NCBI RefSeq assembly: GCF_003345295.1
Contig: NZ_CP031056.1
Coordinates: forward strand, 1,302,001 to 1,366,000
Direction of reading: 5' to 3'
DNA length: 64,000 nt
Source: Vibrio splendidus
GTDB taxonomy: Bacteria; Pseudomonadota; Gammaproteobacteria; Enterobacterales; Vibrionaceae
Shown here: piece by piece, positions 24,654 to 33,926 of the stretch
Position numbering within the stretch: the first letter of the stretch is position 1
How the letters are laid out: every line of letters begins with the position of its first letter
Position numbers and translations under genes: made by a program
The notes under the pieces: model-generated
The model's database searches: none
Told to the model about the DNA's origin: nothing
Seen by the model: only the letters and a program-made list of their open reading frames with translations

Positions 24654-25514
24654 TTAGTTCGCTATTGGTGACAACAACTCTGGGTTTACAACTATGTTTC
24701 TCACACCATGCGCGTGATCTTCGTTGAAGTCATTGCCTTCACACCAGCTGCCAACCGTCGCAATGTTTACTTTCGCTACTTGTGGTCTCACGCTCCATGT
24801 TACTTGGAACGGTGAACCTTGTTCATTGTAGCCAGGGCCAGTTGTAGAGCCTGCGTATTGAATCGCTGAGCCCGTATTTTGTGGAATGTTCGGGGCTTGG
24901 TTTAAACCGTTGACTTTAGAGTGTTTCGCTAATGCTTCGAAGTCGAGAGCTTTGTCGTCATTAACTAATACATAGACTTGAGTTTCAACACGCAATTGCG
25001 GATTGGTAATCGCATCGTTAAAACAAGCGCCCAGTGTTTCACCCGGTTCAACTTGTGCTGTCGAGTACACATAATGCACTTCGATGGTGTCACCTGAATG
25101 CAAAGAGCCATGATCGCTCGGACAAACCTTGCCCTCAAATGGTTTCAGCTCAGCTGAACTCAACTTGCCTGTGTATTTAAATCCACTCTGGAATCCCTTA
25201 CCATCACCATTGCCAGCGTATTGAGTAAACTCACCCCCTTTATGCTCGGCGTTCTTGTGAAAGTGAATATTACATAAGTTCATTGCTGTTGAATCTGGCG
25301 CATCCGAAAACAGGCGGGCGTTAGTTCCCTTTAAAGAGTCCAAATCTCGTGGGGCTTGCGGTCCAAAACCTTTCCCTTGAGTATTTTCAGAAAGGTTCGC
25401 TCTTTGTTCGGCGATAACTCCATCTGAAACAGCTTCATGATTCGCGCTAGATGCATTTGCTTGAGCCGATAACATGACCATCGCAACGCTTAAAAACACA
25501 CTCTTGTTCTTCAT
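24654..25514 (-). CDS. Delta-class carbonic anhydrase, periplasmic or secreted
   Basis: This 286-aa protein has a clear Sec signal peptide (residues 1-21, ending AQANA). The LCNIHFHKNAEHKGGEF block (residues 80-96; C81, H84, H86, E90, H91) and later HYVYS, GACFND and SWCEGNDFNEDHAHG segments match the bacterial delta-class carbonic anhydrase family I know from Vibrio-type annotations. The paired cysteines suggest a disulfide. The enzyme would interconvert CO2 and bicarbonate outside the cytoplasm. It stands alone between an IS and a lipoprotein gene. Confidence 0.85.
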   Translation of the reverse strand: MKNKSVFLSVAMVMLSAQANASSANHEAVSDGVIAEQRANLSENTQGKGFGPQAPRDLDSLKGTNARLFSDAPDSTAMNLCNIHFHKNAEHKGGEFTQYAGNGDGKGFQSGFKYTGKLSSAELKPFEGKVCPSDHGSLHSGDTIEVHYVYSTAQVEPGETLGACFNDAITNPQLRVETQVYVLVNDDKALDFEALAKHSKVNGLNQAPNIPQNTGSAIQYAGSTTGPGYNEQGSPFQVTWSVRPQVAKVNIATVGSWCEGNDFNEDHAHGVRNIVVNPELLSPIAN

Positions 25515-25814
25515 ATCTCTTCCCTAGAATATTGATAACTTAATCTAAACATCGAACTTCACAACAAGCATATTACTATGCTCCAAAGTGAATATAAGAC
25601 ATTGTCTTAGCAAGATTAGATTTCATTGCTTACTTTTGGGTAAGAGTATTAAAAGCCTTGATGCATATAACAAGTCGAATACAGTAAATACGACTAGTCC
25701 CTTCCAGAACGAGAAAATTCCTACTTTAGTTGACTGTGTTTTGACTTAATCAGATAGAGCTGTGGATATTGAACAACAAACATAATAGCCAACAGAACGA
25801 TGAGTTAATTAGGC
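25515..25814. other. Intergenic region, no gene seen
   Basis: This A/T-rich stretch lies upstream of the carbonic anhydrase gene and must hold its promoter. I see no ORF with a ribosome-binding site and no clear operator. Confidence 0.5.
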
Positions 25815-25821
25815 TGCGATA

Positions 25822-25851
25822 TAAAAAAGGCGAACCACTTAGCTCGCCTTC
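25822..25851 (-). terminator. Terminator of the 132-aa lipoprotein gene
   Basis: A GGCGAACC/AGCTCGCC hairpin has an A6 run on its plus-strand left side, suited to the minus-strand gene ending at 25897. Confidence 0.75.
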
Positions 25852-25896
25852 ATCGCTTCATTACAAAGTTTAGCTTGGAGTTCGCCCCCAACTTGC

Positions 25897-26295
25897 TTAT
25901 CCATGGCCCGTAGCAAATATTCCGAAGGTCAGAATGTTCAATGTGTCTGTCACACCCTCTAACGATTTAATGACCTTCTTGGTTGGTTCATTATTTTGCA
26001 AGAAATAGTTTCCTATACCCTTTTCACTATCGTGCTCATCGGCCGCGTGTTTTGCCGTTATTTGAGAGGTTTCGGTTGATGTAAGCTCTGTCTTAGCGTG
26101 TGTATTCGAATCTTCATTTGCGTCAGTACCGGAGTTTGTTTCTGTACTAATGTCTAGATTGGTCTCTTCCTCTACACTTTTAGATACAGTGTCTTCGTTA
26201 CTTAATGTCTTATCATCAAGTTGATTGTTGCTCGTTGTAGAACAAGCCGTCAAAAGAAATAGGCTAACGATGAATGTGATTAAATTTCTCAGCAT
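25897..26295 (-). CDS. Putative lipoprotein, 132 aa
   Basis: The N terminus MLRNLITFIVSLFLLTACSTTSN is a lipoprotein signal with lipobox LTAC; the cysteine is residue 18. Residues ~20-95 are Ser/Thr/Glu/Asp-rich and look disordered. A short conserved-looking C-terminal part (NNEPTKKVIKSLEGVTDTLNILTFGIFATGHG) contains the only hydrophobic stretch. Function is unknown. Confidence 0.75.
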   Translation of the reverse strand: MLRNLITFIVSLFLLTACSTTSNNQLDDKTLSNEDTVSKSVEEETNLDISTETNSGTDANEDSNTHAKTELTSTETSQITAKHAADEHDSEKGIGNYFLQNNEPTKKVIKSLEGVTDTLNILTFGIFATGHG

Positions 26296-26437
26296 AGGGA
26301 TTAGAGTTTGAATTAATAAAACATTGTTCGATTGTAATTTATTTGCCTTTCAACATCCAGCATCTATTGGCTCTAAAGGCAGTTGGTGTGCTATTAACTT
26401 TCTATTAAACGGTCTGGTATTTTGCTCTCGCCAACAT

Positions 26438-26824
26438 CTAGTAATTGGATATTTCAATCAGGTTCCCATCAGGGTCTCGAACATAGACAGAAACGATTTT
26501 ACCCGTTGCACCTGTTCGCGGTACTGGTCCCTCTTCTATCACGACTCCTAGCGCTTGGATATGCTCAATAACATCAATCATGGGCGTATTGGTAATAAAG
26601 CAGAGATCGGCACTGCCAGCTTGCACGCACTCAGCCTTTGGCTCGAACTCATTACCTCTTTGATGAAGATTAATCTTTTGATTACCAAACGATAAAGCCA
26701 AACGCCCTTCACCGAATTGGATTGACTTCATACCTAACACGTTTTGATAAAAATCCACCGTCACGGATAAGTCTTTAACGGTTAATACCAAATGGTCCAA
26801 ATGGCTAATTTCCAATTTAATCAT
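26438..26824 (-). CDS. VOC-family (glyoxalase/dioxygenase-like) protein
   Basis: This 128-aa single-domain vicinal-oxygen-chelate protein has the metal-ligand pattern HLDHLVLTV near the N terminus, a middle FGNQKINLHQ and a C-terminal VYVRDPDGNLIEISNY containing the ligand glutamate. Similar proteins are annotated as glyoxalase/fosfomycin-resistance-like or virulence-associated VOC proteins. The substrate is unknown. It is a single gene. Confidence 0.9.
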   Translation of the reverse strand: MIKLEISHLDHLVLTVKDLSVTVDFYQNVLGMKSIQFGEGRLALSFGNQKINLHQRGNEFEPKAECVQAGSADLCFITNTPMIDVIEHIQALGVVIEEGPVPRTGATGKIVSVYVRDPDGNLIEISNY

Positions 26825-26946
26825 CCTTATCTCGTCGTTACTAAATGTTGAATATTAAATGCTGAATAACGCTAAGTTACATACTCTAACGTTGGATTTG
26901 CTAACACAAGATAAGCGTACACCTTCACTTCTCACTTTGAACGAAT

Positions 26947-26972
26947 AAAGGGAGCACAGACTGCGCTCCCTT
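26947..26972 (-). terminator. Probable terminator of the vibriolysin gene
   Basis: A perfect AAGGGAGC/GCTCCCTT stem lies downstream of the protease stop; the U-run on the minus strand is weak. Confidence 0.5.
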
Positions 26973-27015
26973 CTCATCGGTTTTAGCTAACTTGAATCAC
27001 TTTAAGTCGTTTTAA

Positions 27016-29034
27016 CTAGTCACAAGTACCTTCAAATACCCAGTACCAATAATTGTTGAACGGGTCGGCTCCCCAGTTATCCGCAGACGCTGAGAATCTA
27101 TTGCCATAATATTGAATTGCTGTGCCTGCGGGGTAATAGTAATTTGGGTTCCACTCTTGAAGGTTATCGCACAAACCTTGTGGCTCAGGTTGAGGAGCTT
27201 CTAGGTCAGCACTCACAGCAACATACGCATTCATCGAACCTTGAGTCCCAGAGGCCATCACGTAAATGTCAGCGCCCGTTACACCATTGAGACCACAATA
27301 TTCTCGGTTGCCTTGATTAGTTGACGCACAATCGTAGTCACTCAGCGTGGCTGGTCGACCGATTGCAACGTACATATCTACTTCACCGTACCCATTATAA
27401 GTCTGCACCCATACCTCATCGGCTGGTGTGTTTTTGAGAACGAACTGTTGCTGATCCTCGCCGTCACTCAAGATAGGCGTTGGCATATTGATCTCTAGGT
27501 CCACAACGTCTGAAGTTGGTGATGGTAATGGTGGATTAGGCTGACCAGAACCACAGTGTTCTACATCAATGCCTACTTCGTTAAAAGCAATCCTTACCGC
27601 AGAGGTTTCATAACCAAGATCTTGGGCCGCTTTGCAGACATCGTCAGCACCTTGTTGGAAATCCGAGTTAGGTGTCCAATAAAGTTGGTTAGCGGTCGCG
27701 TAGGCCTCAAAAGCTTTCTTAATTCCCCAGTTATTGCTTGTTGATAAATGGTAGAACGCTTTATTGAAAATGCCTGAACTATGGTGAACATCAATGCCAT
27801 TGTAGTACTGGTTGACGTGGTCAATAGACACACCATCTTGGCTTGGTTGAATGAAGTAACGCATTGCATCACTATGTTTCATCACATGTTCGCCCATCTT
27901 CCAATTGAAGCTACCGTGTACATATTCACTTAATGCTGCTGCTGCCACATCAGAAAAGGATTCATTCATTCCTCCCGACATTCCACGATATTCTAAGCCT
28001 GAGTTTTGTTCAGTAAAGCCGTGGCTTACTTCATGGGCGATCACATCCCATGTCGCTAGCGGATACATCGATTGGTTACCATCGCCGAATGTCATTTGAC
28101 GACCGTCCCAAAATGCGTTCCCATAATTCGAACCATAGTGAACACGCATAGTGAGCTTTTGTTTAATCGGACGTGTATTTAGCCAATCTTGGTACATGTC
28201 GAATACACGTTGGCCAAAATAATGAGCGTCATTCATCGGCGCATACGCACCATTCACTGCGCGATAATTGTTAACGTTCACGCCATTATTATCGCTACAG
28301 CTAAACTGATGTATCTGCCCAGAGCTTTGCTGATTGTTCATGTTCAGAGTAACGACGTTCTCGCTGTCCATTTGGCAATACGGGTTAACCTGAAAACCGC
28401 CATACTGTGTGTTTGAGCCAAAATAATAACGCCCACTTTTTTCGTTACCGCCAGGACCTTCAGCCTCAAGAAAAGCGATGCCTTCCCACTGTTCCAATAG
28501 CTCACCAGATTTAGCATCCACAAGCGTAATCGGCCTTGAAGGAGCCATCCCTTTAGTCTGTAAGAAATCAATTTTATAGATGAGCCGAGCAGACTGCTGA
28601 TCATCAAGCCAAATAACAAGCTCAGTGTGAGGGTCACGGATAGTAGCTGCGGCAATACCTTTGTGTTGTGACTTCGCAATATCAACCGCCTGTTTAGCAT
28701 TAATCATGGGCAGTGTTGAACCAATATCTGACTCAATACCGGTTAACACTTGGCCATCAACAGCTTTTGCCACACCTTGCTTAGAAAGATCAACGACCAC
28801 AGATTGTCCATAAACAGGAATTCCATAATGGAGCTGCTTCTTACGTAAAAGTGTTGTTGTATTGGTGTTTACTCGGCTTATATCTTGATAAGACAGTGGT
28901 TCACTGGCTACTGTAAGCCCTTGTTTTGTATTATTAAGTACTTTAGACAAGTCAACCTTCGAATAGTCAACAACATTAGCAGCTTGAGAAGTAAACGCTA
29001 TCGGGAATAGCATTATTAAATGTGCACTACGCAT
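27016..29034 (-). CDS. Vibriolysin-type M4 zinc metalloprotease (secreted)
   Basis: This 672-aa preproprotein has a short signal peptide (about residues 1-18), an FTP/PepSY propeptide (about 30-190) and a thermolysin-like catalytic domain with HEVSH at 334-338 and the third zinc ligand E358 in GGMNESFSD. A later H in DVHHSSGIFNKAFYHL acts as the active-site base region. After about residue 500 come a PPC-type domain (VVDLEINMPTPIL…) and a C-terminal aromatic, Cys-bounded module (CDNLQEWNPNYYYPAGTAIQYY…WYWVFEGTC) resembling a CBM5/12 chitin-binding domain. Type II secretion is expected. Such proteases are often quorum-sensing controlled in Vibrio. The terminal chitin-binding-like module may anchor it to particulate substrates. 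Confidence 0.93.
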   Translation of the reverse strand: MRSAHLIMLFPIAFTSQAANVVDYSKVDLSKVLNNTKQGLTVASEPLSYQDISRVNTNTTTLLRKKQLHYGIPVYGQSVVVDLSKQGVAKAVDGQVLTGIESDIGSTLPMINAKQAVDIAKSQHKGIAAATIRDPHTELVIWLDDQQSARLIYKIDFLQTKGMAPSRPITLVDAKSGELLEQWEGIAFLEAEGPGGNEKSGRYYFGSNTQYGGFQVNPYCQMDSENVVTLNMNNQQSSGQIHQFSCSDNNGVNVNNYRAVNGAYAPMNDAHYFGQRVFDMYQDWLNTRPIKQKLTMRVHYGSNYGNAFWDGRQMTFGDGNQSMYPLATWDVIAHEVSHGFTEQNSGLEYRGMSGGMNESFSDVAAAALSEYVHGSFNWKMGEHVMKHSDAMRYFIQPSQDGVSIDHVNQYYNGIDVHHSSGIFNKAFYHLSTSNNWGIKKAFEAYATANQLYWTPNSDFQQGADDVCKAAQDLGYETSAVRIAFNEVGIDVEHCGSGQPNPPLPSPTSDVVDLEINMPTPILSDGEDQQQFVLKNTPADEVWVQTYNGYGEVDMYVAIGRPATLSDYDCASTNQGNREYCGLNGVTGADIYVMASGTQGSMNAYVAVSADLEAPQPEPQGLCDNLQEWNPNYYYPAGTAIQYYGNRFSASADNWGADPFNNYWYWVFEGTCD

Positions 29035-29492
29035 ATGTAACCTTTTATAATTATGTTTTACAAATTCACCAACTTGATGAGTGCATATCTTAACGATAGA
29101 TATTCCACATATAGAAATAAACCTAGTTGCATACGTGAGCTTAATTCAAAACATAATTACTGGTGCAAGACGAACTGAGACATGCAGTCAAAAAAAGTAA
29201 GTGAAATCTGATGGTTAACTGAAGTAATGTAATAAGAAGAACGAGAAAACACGAATTTATCCTCATGTCTTTTATATCCATATACAAAGAACTGAACCCA
29301 AAGATTGAACATTATTCGTCGCCTCTTTGGGTTAACGACGACGAAAGCGCAGCGTCGACAAATTCAACGGTTTGAATTCCATGATTGCCTTCCGAAGAAT
29401 AACCATGATGAGTGCTTGCTGGTACTTTGGTGAAACGTGTTATTTATCAACCCATATCAGCAATAAACAGATATAGGTTGGAATTCATTAAC
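29035..29492. other. Intergenic region, no gene seen
   Basis: This 458-bp stretch upstream of vibriolysin presumably contains its promoter. No ORF, repeat or clear operator was identified. Confidence 0.5.
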
Positions 29493-29861
29493 TTAGTCTT
29501 CACGCTTGTTTAGTGTGTAGTTAACTACACTGTCTTCTCCCACAATGAACACCCAAACATTTTCGCCGTCGACAAAGTGAAATTCATTGGTCGACTCATT
29601 CGACTCCAATTTCGCAATAAACTCGGACAATGCTGGCTCGTTGATGATAAAGCTCCCTTCTGATGTATTCGCATCCAGATCGTTATTCACTTCAATATTC
29701 GAAGTAGATTTAGGCAGGATGTCGGGTAACCAACCTCTGTCAAACAAGCGCTCCTCTTTGGCTTGTGCATAAGTCGAGTATTCATCGCTGACTACATCTG
29801 AACAACCCGACATTAGGGCTAAAATCGAAAATAAGGTAGGGAGTAAAACGTTAATTTTCAT
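29493..29861 (-). CDS. Putative lipoprotein, 122 aa
   Basis: The signal ends in a lipobox (LALMSGC, lipidated C20). The mature part begins SDVVSDEYSTYAQAKEERLFDRGWLPDILPKS, a pattern seen in small uncharacterised proteobacterial lipoproteins. The rest is an acidic alpha/beta domain. No function is known to me. It is monocistronic, 230 bp downstream of trpS in the direction of transcription. Confidence 0.75.
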   Translation of the reverse strand: MKINVLLPTLFSILALMSGCSDVVSDEYSTYAQAKEERLFDRGWLPDILPKSTSNIEVNNDLDANTSEGSFIINEPALSEFIAKLESNESTNEFHFVDGENVWVFIVGEDSVVNYTLNKRED

Positions 29862-30092
29862 TTAATTACCATTACTTGAAGATAAGGTTTTGAGGTTGTG
29901 CTTTGCCACATAACCTCAAAGACATTCATAAAAGGCATTCATAAAAGACATTTTATAAATCAATCGTAATCACCATTCAAATCAATTGACTTTATTTACA
30001 TCCAAACCAATCATTGAATACCAAACTCTTGATTGCTAAGTCATCGCGCTTTCACTCTCCCGCCGTTTAGCCTGTGACAGGTGCAGTCAATG

Positions 30093-31157
30093 CTAAATAA
30101 TATTCAGACCAAAAACACCTTTTACATCGAACAATACCTTTTGCGTTCTTTCCCTAGAGACTTCGCTACCATTTCGCAAAATATCGATGAGCTGCGCTTT
30201 GTCATCCAGTAGCTCAGCTCTTCTTTCACGAATAGGACGAAGCATCTCTTGTAAGCACTCTTCCAATACTTTCTTAGTTTGTCCATCGCCTAGCCCACCT
30301 CTTTGATAATGCTCTTTTAGCTGACTGACATAGTTAACGTCTGTGTGAAAAGCATCAAGATAAGTGAACACGATGTTCCCTTCTACCTTGCCTGGGTCTT
30401 CAATTCGTAGATGGTTTGGGTCGGTATACATGGATTTAACGGCAGCTCTGATCTCTTTTTCTGTTGCACCAAGATTAATGGCGTTGCCCATCGATTTAGA
30501 CATCTTACTTTTACCATCAGTACTAGGGAGACGCGAGGCGTTGCTGAGAAATGGCCTGCATTCATTCAAGATTGGTTTGCCAGCGAGCGAATTTAACTTT
30601 CGCACGATCTCATTGGTTTGTTCTAACATCGGCAGTTGATCATCACCGACAGGTACTAGAGTCGCGTTGAAAGCGGTGATGTCAGCCGCCTGTGAGATTG
30701 GATAAGTGAGGAAGCCTGCTGGAATTGAGCGTCCAAATGCTTTGTTTTGAATCTCGCTTTTGACCGTTGGATTACGTTCCAAGCGAGCGATAGAAACAAG
30801 ATTGCTGTAGAACATGGTGAGCTCAGCTAACACCGGCAACTGTGATTGCAAACAAATCGTGGTCTTGGTCGGGTCGATACCCACCGCAAGATAGTCAGCG
30901 ACTACATTGAGAATGTTGGAAGAAACCTTCGAAGGATTATGGGCGTTGTCGGTAAGCCCTTGCATGTCAGCGACCAATATCGTTTGGTCGTGAATGTGCT
31001 GCAAAGAGACTCTTTGTTTAAGTGAACCGACGTAATGACCCAAATGCAAAGGCCCAGTAGCTCTATCACCAGTCAGAATAATTTCAGGTGTGTTGGTATT
31101 GTTCTTGCTGCCAGTATGGCCGTTGCTGTCGATATGGCTGTTTGAGTTGGTATTCAT
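30093..31157 (-). CDS. trpS: Tryptophanyl-tRNA synthetase
   Basis: This 354-aa class I synthetase charges tRNA-Trp. The HIGH-type motif is HLGH (residues 38-41, in ATGPLHLGHYVG) and KMSKS is perfect at 218-222. An unusual Asn/Ser/His-rich tail of about 22 residues precedes the catalytic core. The sequence style (TGDRATGPLHLGHY) belongs to the second TrpRS class seen on accessory replicons, not to the trpS usually found near dam/rpe. A second copy elsewhere in the genome is therefore likely, though it cannot be seen here. Such alternative TrpRS enzymes can confer resistance to natural inhibitors like indolmycin. The 5' leader has two hairpins, one covering the ribosome-binding site. Confidence 0.93.
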   Translation of the reverse strand: MNTNSNSHIDSNGHTGSKNNTNTPEIILTGDRATGPLHLGHYVGSLKQRVSLQHIHDQTILVADMQGLTDNAHNPSKVSSNILNVVADYLAVGIDPTKTTICLQSQLPVLAELTMFYSNLVSIARLERNPTVKSEIQNKAFGRSIPAGFLTYPISQAADITAFNATLVPVGDDQLPMLEQTNEIVRKLNSLAGKPILNECRPFLSNASRLPSTDGKSKMSKSMGNAINLGATEKEIRAAVKSMYTDPNHLRIEDPGKVEGNIVFTYLDAFHTDVNYVSQLKEHYQRGGLGDGQTKKVLEECLQEMLRPIRERRAELLDDKAQLIDILRNGSEVSRERTQKVLFDVKGVFGLNII

Positions 31158-31260
31158 GGTGTATCTCCAAGTTAGAAAAGCTACTGGAGATAAAAAGAGG
31201 CGACATTTTTTATGACATTCTTAGCTACCGTCCAGCAGCTAAAGAATGTAAGTATTCCGT
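31158..31260 (-). promoter_or_regulatory. Structured 5' leader of trpS with ribosome-site-sequestering hairpin
   Basis: In the minus-strand transcript, TATCTCCA (31185-31192) pairs perfectly with TGGAGATA (31162-31169), which contains the GGAG Shine-Dalgarno, four bases before the ATG. Further upstream a longer stem (12-13-bp arms with one bulge, 31215-31226 with 31237-31249) forms an independent hairpin. The two stems suggest translational control. Confidence 0.6.
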
Positions 31261-31408
31261 GCTGCTCTATTTAGAGCACCACCAAAAGAAAATTGAAGTT
31301 GAAGCAGAATTAAATTTCATGGTTAAAACCTATCAACAATACAGACGAGCGACAACTGTTATTTACGCGCACCAGGAAAATAGGTCTTAAGATTAACAGG
31401 TTATAGGC

Positions 31409-32242
31409 TTAATCTTTACCGGAACACAGTTCAGTAATTCGGTCACACATGGCTTGATTGACCGTGAAGTGGGTGTTGAGAAATTCTAATTGGGCAAGTG
31501 CCGATTCAGCCGTGCGCTCGTAACCTTGTGTAAAGGTTGGTAGCAATTGAGCAAACTTAGGAAAGCGTGTTTCTAGCCTTCTATCCGACATAAATTCATC
31601 AACGAATTCAGGCTCAGAATGTTCAGTTTGATCCACAAGATCGATCAAACGATCAAGTGCGTAAGATTGAACGAACCGACTGCCCGACAGCTTTTCGCCT
31701 CGGTTATAACGAGACATGCCGACATAAAGATTGGTTAGTGCCTCACCAATGATCCACTCTTGGGAGTTAGTGTGTGCCTCCCCTTTTACTGGTGGAACAC
31801 AACACTGCGTATCAAATTCAGGTTGCTGCCAAACAATGCGCCCTTCAGCAAATGGAATATGCGCTAACTCATGGGATTCAAACACCGCAAATTCGCAAAA
31901 GATTCCGTCAGCGTATAAGACTTTATAGCCATCGACGGTGTTTCTCACCGCGTAGTCGATTGGGTGAATATCAGATAGCCAATGCAAGCAGTCTAAGAAA
32001 TACTGCTTATGCCCCGTTTGTACTATCGCGAAAAAATCGACATCTGAATACTGATCAAGTCGCTCCGTTTCAATACCTACGGAGCCCAATCCCAGTAAAG
32101 CATGAGCCTTACCCGATGCTTCCAAAGACTCCCCAATCGCATCTAAACGCTGGAGTAATTTTTCTGGTGTATTTATGTGTCTTGTCTGCATCACTTTATC
32201 CGTTTGCATTGCTAAATCCCTATCAAGTTGAATGCCACTCAA
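31409..32242 (-). CDS. Nucleotidyltransferase-fold protein
   Basis: This 277-aa protein contains LLGLGSVGIETERLDQYSDVDFFAIV (about residues 46-71). The GS…DxD arrangement is that of the DNA polymerase beta-like nucleotidyltransferase superfamily, which includes aminoglycoside adenylyltransferases. The rest is helical, like ANT C-terminal bundles. Whether it modifies a drug, nucleotide or protein is unknown. Several in-frame Met codons near the start (for example residue 12 or 18) leave the exact N terminus uncertain. Confidence 0.75.
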   Translation of the reverse strand: MSGIQLDRDLAMQTDKVMQTRHINTPEKLLQRLDAIGESLEASGKAHALLGLGSVGIETERLDQYSDVDFFAIVQTGHKQYFLDCLHWLSDIHPIDYAVRNTVDGYKVLYADGIFCEFAVFESHELAHIPFAEGRIVWQQPEFDTQCCVPPVKGEAHTNSQEWIIGEALTNLYVGMSRYNRGEKLSGSRFVQSYALDRLIDLVDQTEHSEPEFVDEFMSDRRLETRFPKFAQLLPTFTQGYERTAESALAQLEFLNTHFTVNQAMCDRITELCSGKD

Positions 32243-32461
32243 CCTAACTGATAGTTAGAACATCTAAGAAGCCTAATTTATAAAATATGTGTTTCGGATA
32301 ACGATCTGCGCAAGTTATTGTTTGAATAACGACTGGATTTAGGAGTAACAAAGAGTGCGTTCAACCGATAAACAACACTCTTCTATCATGACTTATCTTT
32401 TTAAATGCTTATATTTAACAGCTAAGCATCAACAAACAGCGAGCTTATAAACGCTTTAGGG

Positions 32462-33793
32462 CTAAACCGACAATTTTTCCAAGTAAGCGGCCATTTCTTC
32501 TTTCGGCACCATGCCTCCGCCAGTCGCCCACACAAGATGCGTTGCATTCGCTAGCGTCGACTCATCAATTTGTAGACGAGCAAGGTATTCGCTATTTTGC
32601 TCAACATGAATCGCACCCGGCATACCCGCGAGTGCTGAAGGCTCAAGTTGAATCCCCTCTGCTTGGTTCAGTTCGCCTAACAATTGATACATGCGTTCAT
32701 CGGTTAATGTGTAATAACCATCAAGCAAGCGCTCCATCGCGCGACCAACAAAGCCAGAAGCACGACCCACCGCTAAACCGTCTGCGGCGGTGAGGTTATC
32801 AATACCCAGATCTTGCACTGCGATCTCATCATGCAAACCCGAGTGAACACCGAGCAACATGCAAGGCGAATGAGTCGGCTCAGCAAAAATACAGTGCACG
32901 TGATCACCAAAAGCCATCTTCAATCCAAATGCAACACCACCGGGGCCACCACCTACCCCACATGGCAAGTAAACAAACAAAGGATGCTGTTCATTAACCA
33001 CAATACCCTGTTGCTCGAATTGCTTCTTAAGCCTTTCTCCAGCCACAGAGTAACCAAGGAACAGGGTTTGCGAGTTTTCATCATCAATAAAGAAACAGCG
33101 TGGGTCTTGTTCCGCTTCTTTACGTCCTTGTTCTACTGCAACGCCATAATCTTGTTGATACTCGACCACGTTAACACCGTGCTCTCGCAGTTTATTTTTC
33201 TTCCACGCTCTTGCATCAGCCGACATGTGAACAGAGACCGTAAAGCCCAATTTGGCACTCATGATACCGATCGACATGCCTAGGTTACCCGTTGAACCTA
33301 CTGCAATGCTGTATTGTTGGAAGAAGTTACGAAACTCAGGTTCGAGCAACTTGCTGTAGTCATCGCTCTCACACAGTAACCCGGCTTCAATCGCAAGCTT
33401 CTCGGCATGCGTTAGTACTTCATAAATACCTCCGCGCGCTTTGATTGAACCTGAAATCGGTAAATGACTGTCTTTTTTCATCATCAAACGCCCTTTTATT
33501 GGCTGCTTATAATGGGCTTCTAACGCTAATTTCATCGAAGGAATATCGATAAGTTCAGACTCGATGATGCCATTGGTCACTTTAGTTTCAGGAAACGCCT
33601 TGGCTAGATAAGGGGCAAACCTTTGTAACCTCAAACTCGCATCATGAATATCTTGTTCGCCCAATCCCACATAAGGTAAACCGCGCTCCAGAGTCGTCAC
33701 ATTTGGGTTAAACCAAACCACTTCTTCCAATGCAATCAATTGTTGAAGTAATGGGAAATCTGAGATGAGTTTATCGACATTCAATTCAGTCAT
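32462..33793 (-). CDS. dsdA: D-serine dehydratase (ammonia-lyase)
   Basis: I take the ATG at 33793, since an AGAAGG ribosome-binding site sits eight bases upstream and the product (MTELNVDKLISDFP…) is then 443 aa, close to the E. coli enzyme; the frame extends 15 codons further upstream. The PLP lysine is K118 in LPISGSIKARGG, the same number as in E. coli. The GSTGNLGMSIG and phosphate-binding CGVGGGPGG loops are present. It converts D-serine to pyruvate and ammonia, for detoxification or catabolism. No dsdC or dsdX neighbour is seen; the divergent gene is an MFS transporter. Confidence 0.96.
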   Translation of the reverse strand: MTELNVDKLISDFPLLQQLIALEEVVWFNPNVTTLERGLPYVGLGEQDIHDASLRLQRFAPYLAKAFPETKVTNGIIESELIDIPSMKLALEAHYKQPIKGRLMMKKDSHLPISGSIKARGGIYEVLTHAEKLAIEAGLLCESDDYSKLLEPEFRNFFQQYSIAVGSTGNLGMSIGIMSAKLGFTVSVHMSADARAWKKNKLREHGVNVVEYQQDYGVAVEQGRKEAEQDPRCFFIDDENSQTLFLGYSVAGERLKKQFEQQGIVVNEQHPLFVYLPCGVGGGPGGVAFGLKMAFGDHVHCIFAEPTHSPCMLLGVHSGLHDEIAVQDLGIDNLTAADGLAVGRASGFVGRAMERLLDGYYTLTDERMYQLLGELNQAEGIQLEPSALAGMPGAIHVEQNSEYLARLQIDESTLANATHLVWATGGGMVPKEEMAAYLEKLSV

Positions 33794-33926
33794 GGGTGAC
33801 CTTCTCTGGTAAAGCGCGTACTGCGCAGGTTCAATCATTAGTAAACCTATTTAAACGGTATTTGTGTAATCATTCAATGACCTGTAGGCTAGCTTTTCTT
33901 CTCATAAGCAAACAGTAGAACAACCT

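Noticed and set aside
32813..33283. Plus-strand 156-codon ORF
   Set aside because: It is antisense to dsdA, which is strongly supported by motifs and length.
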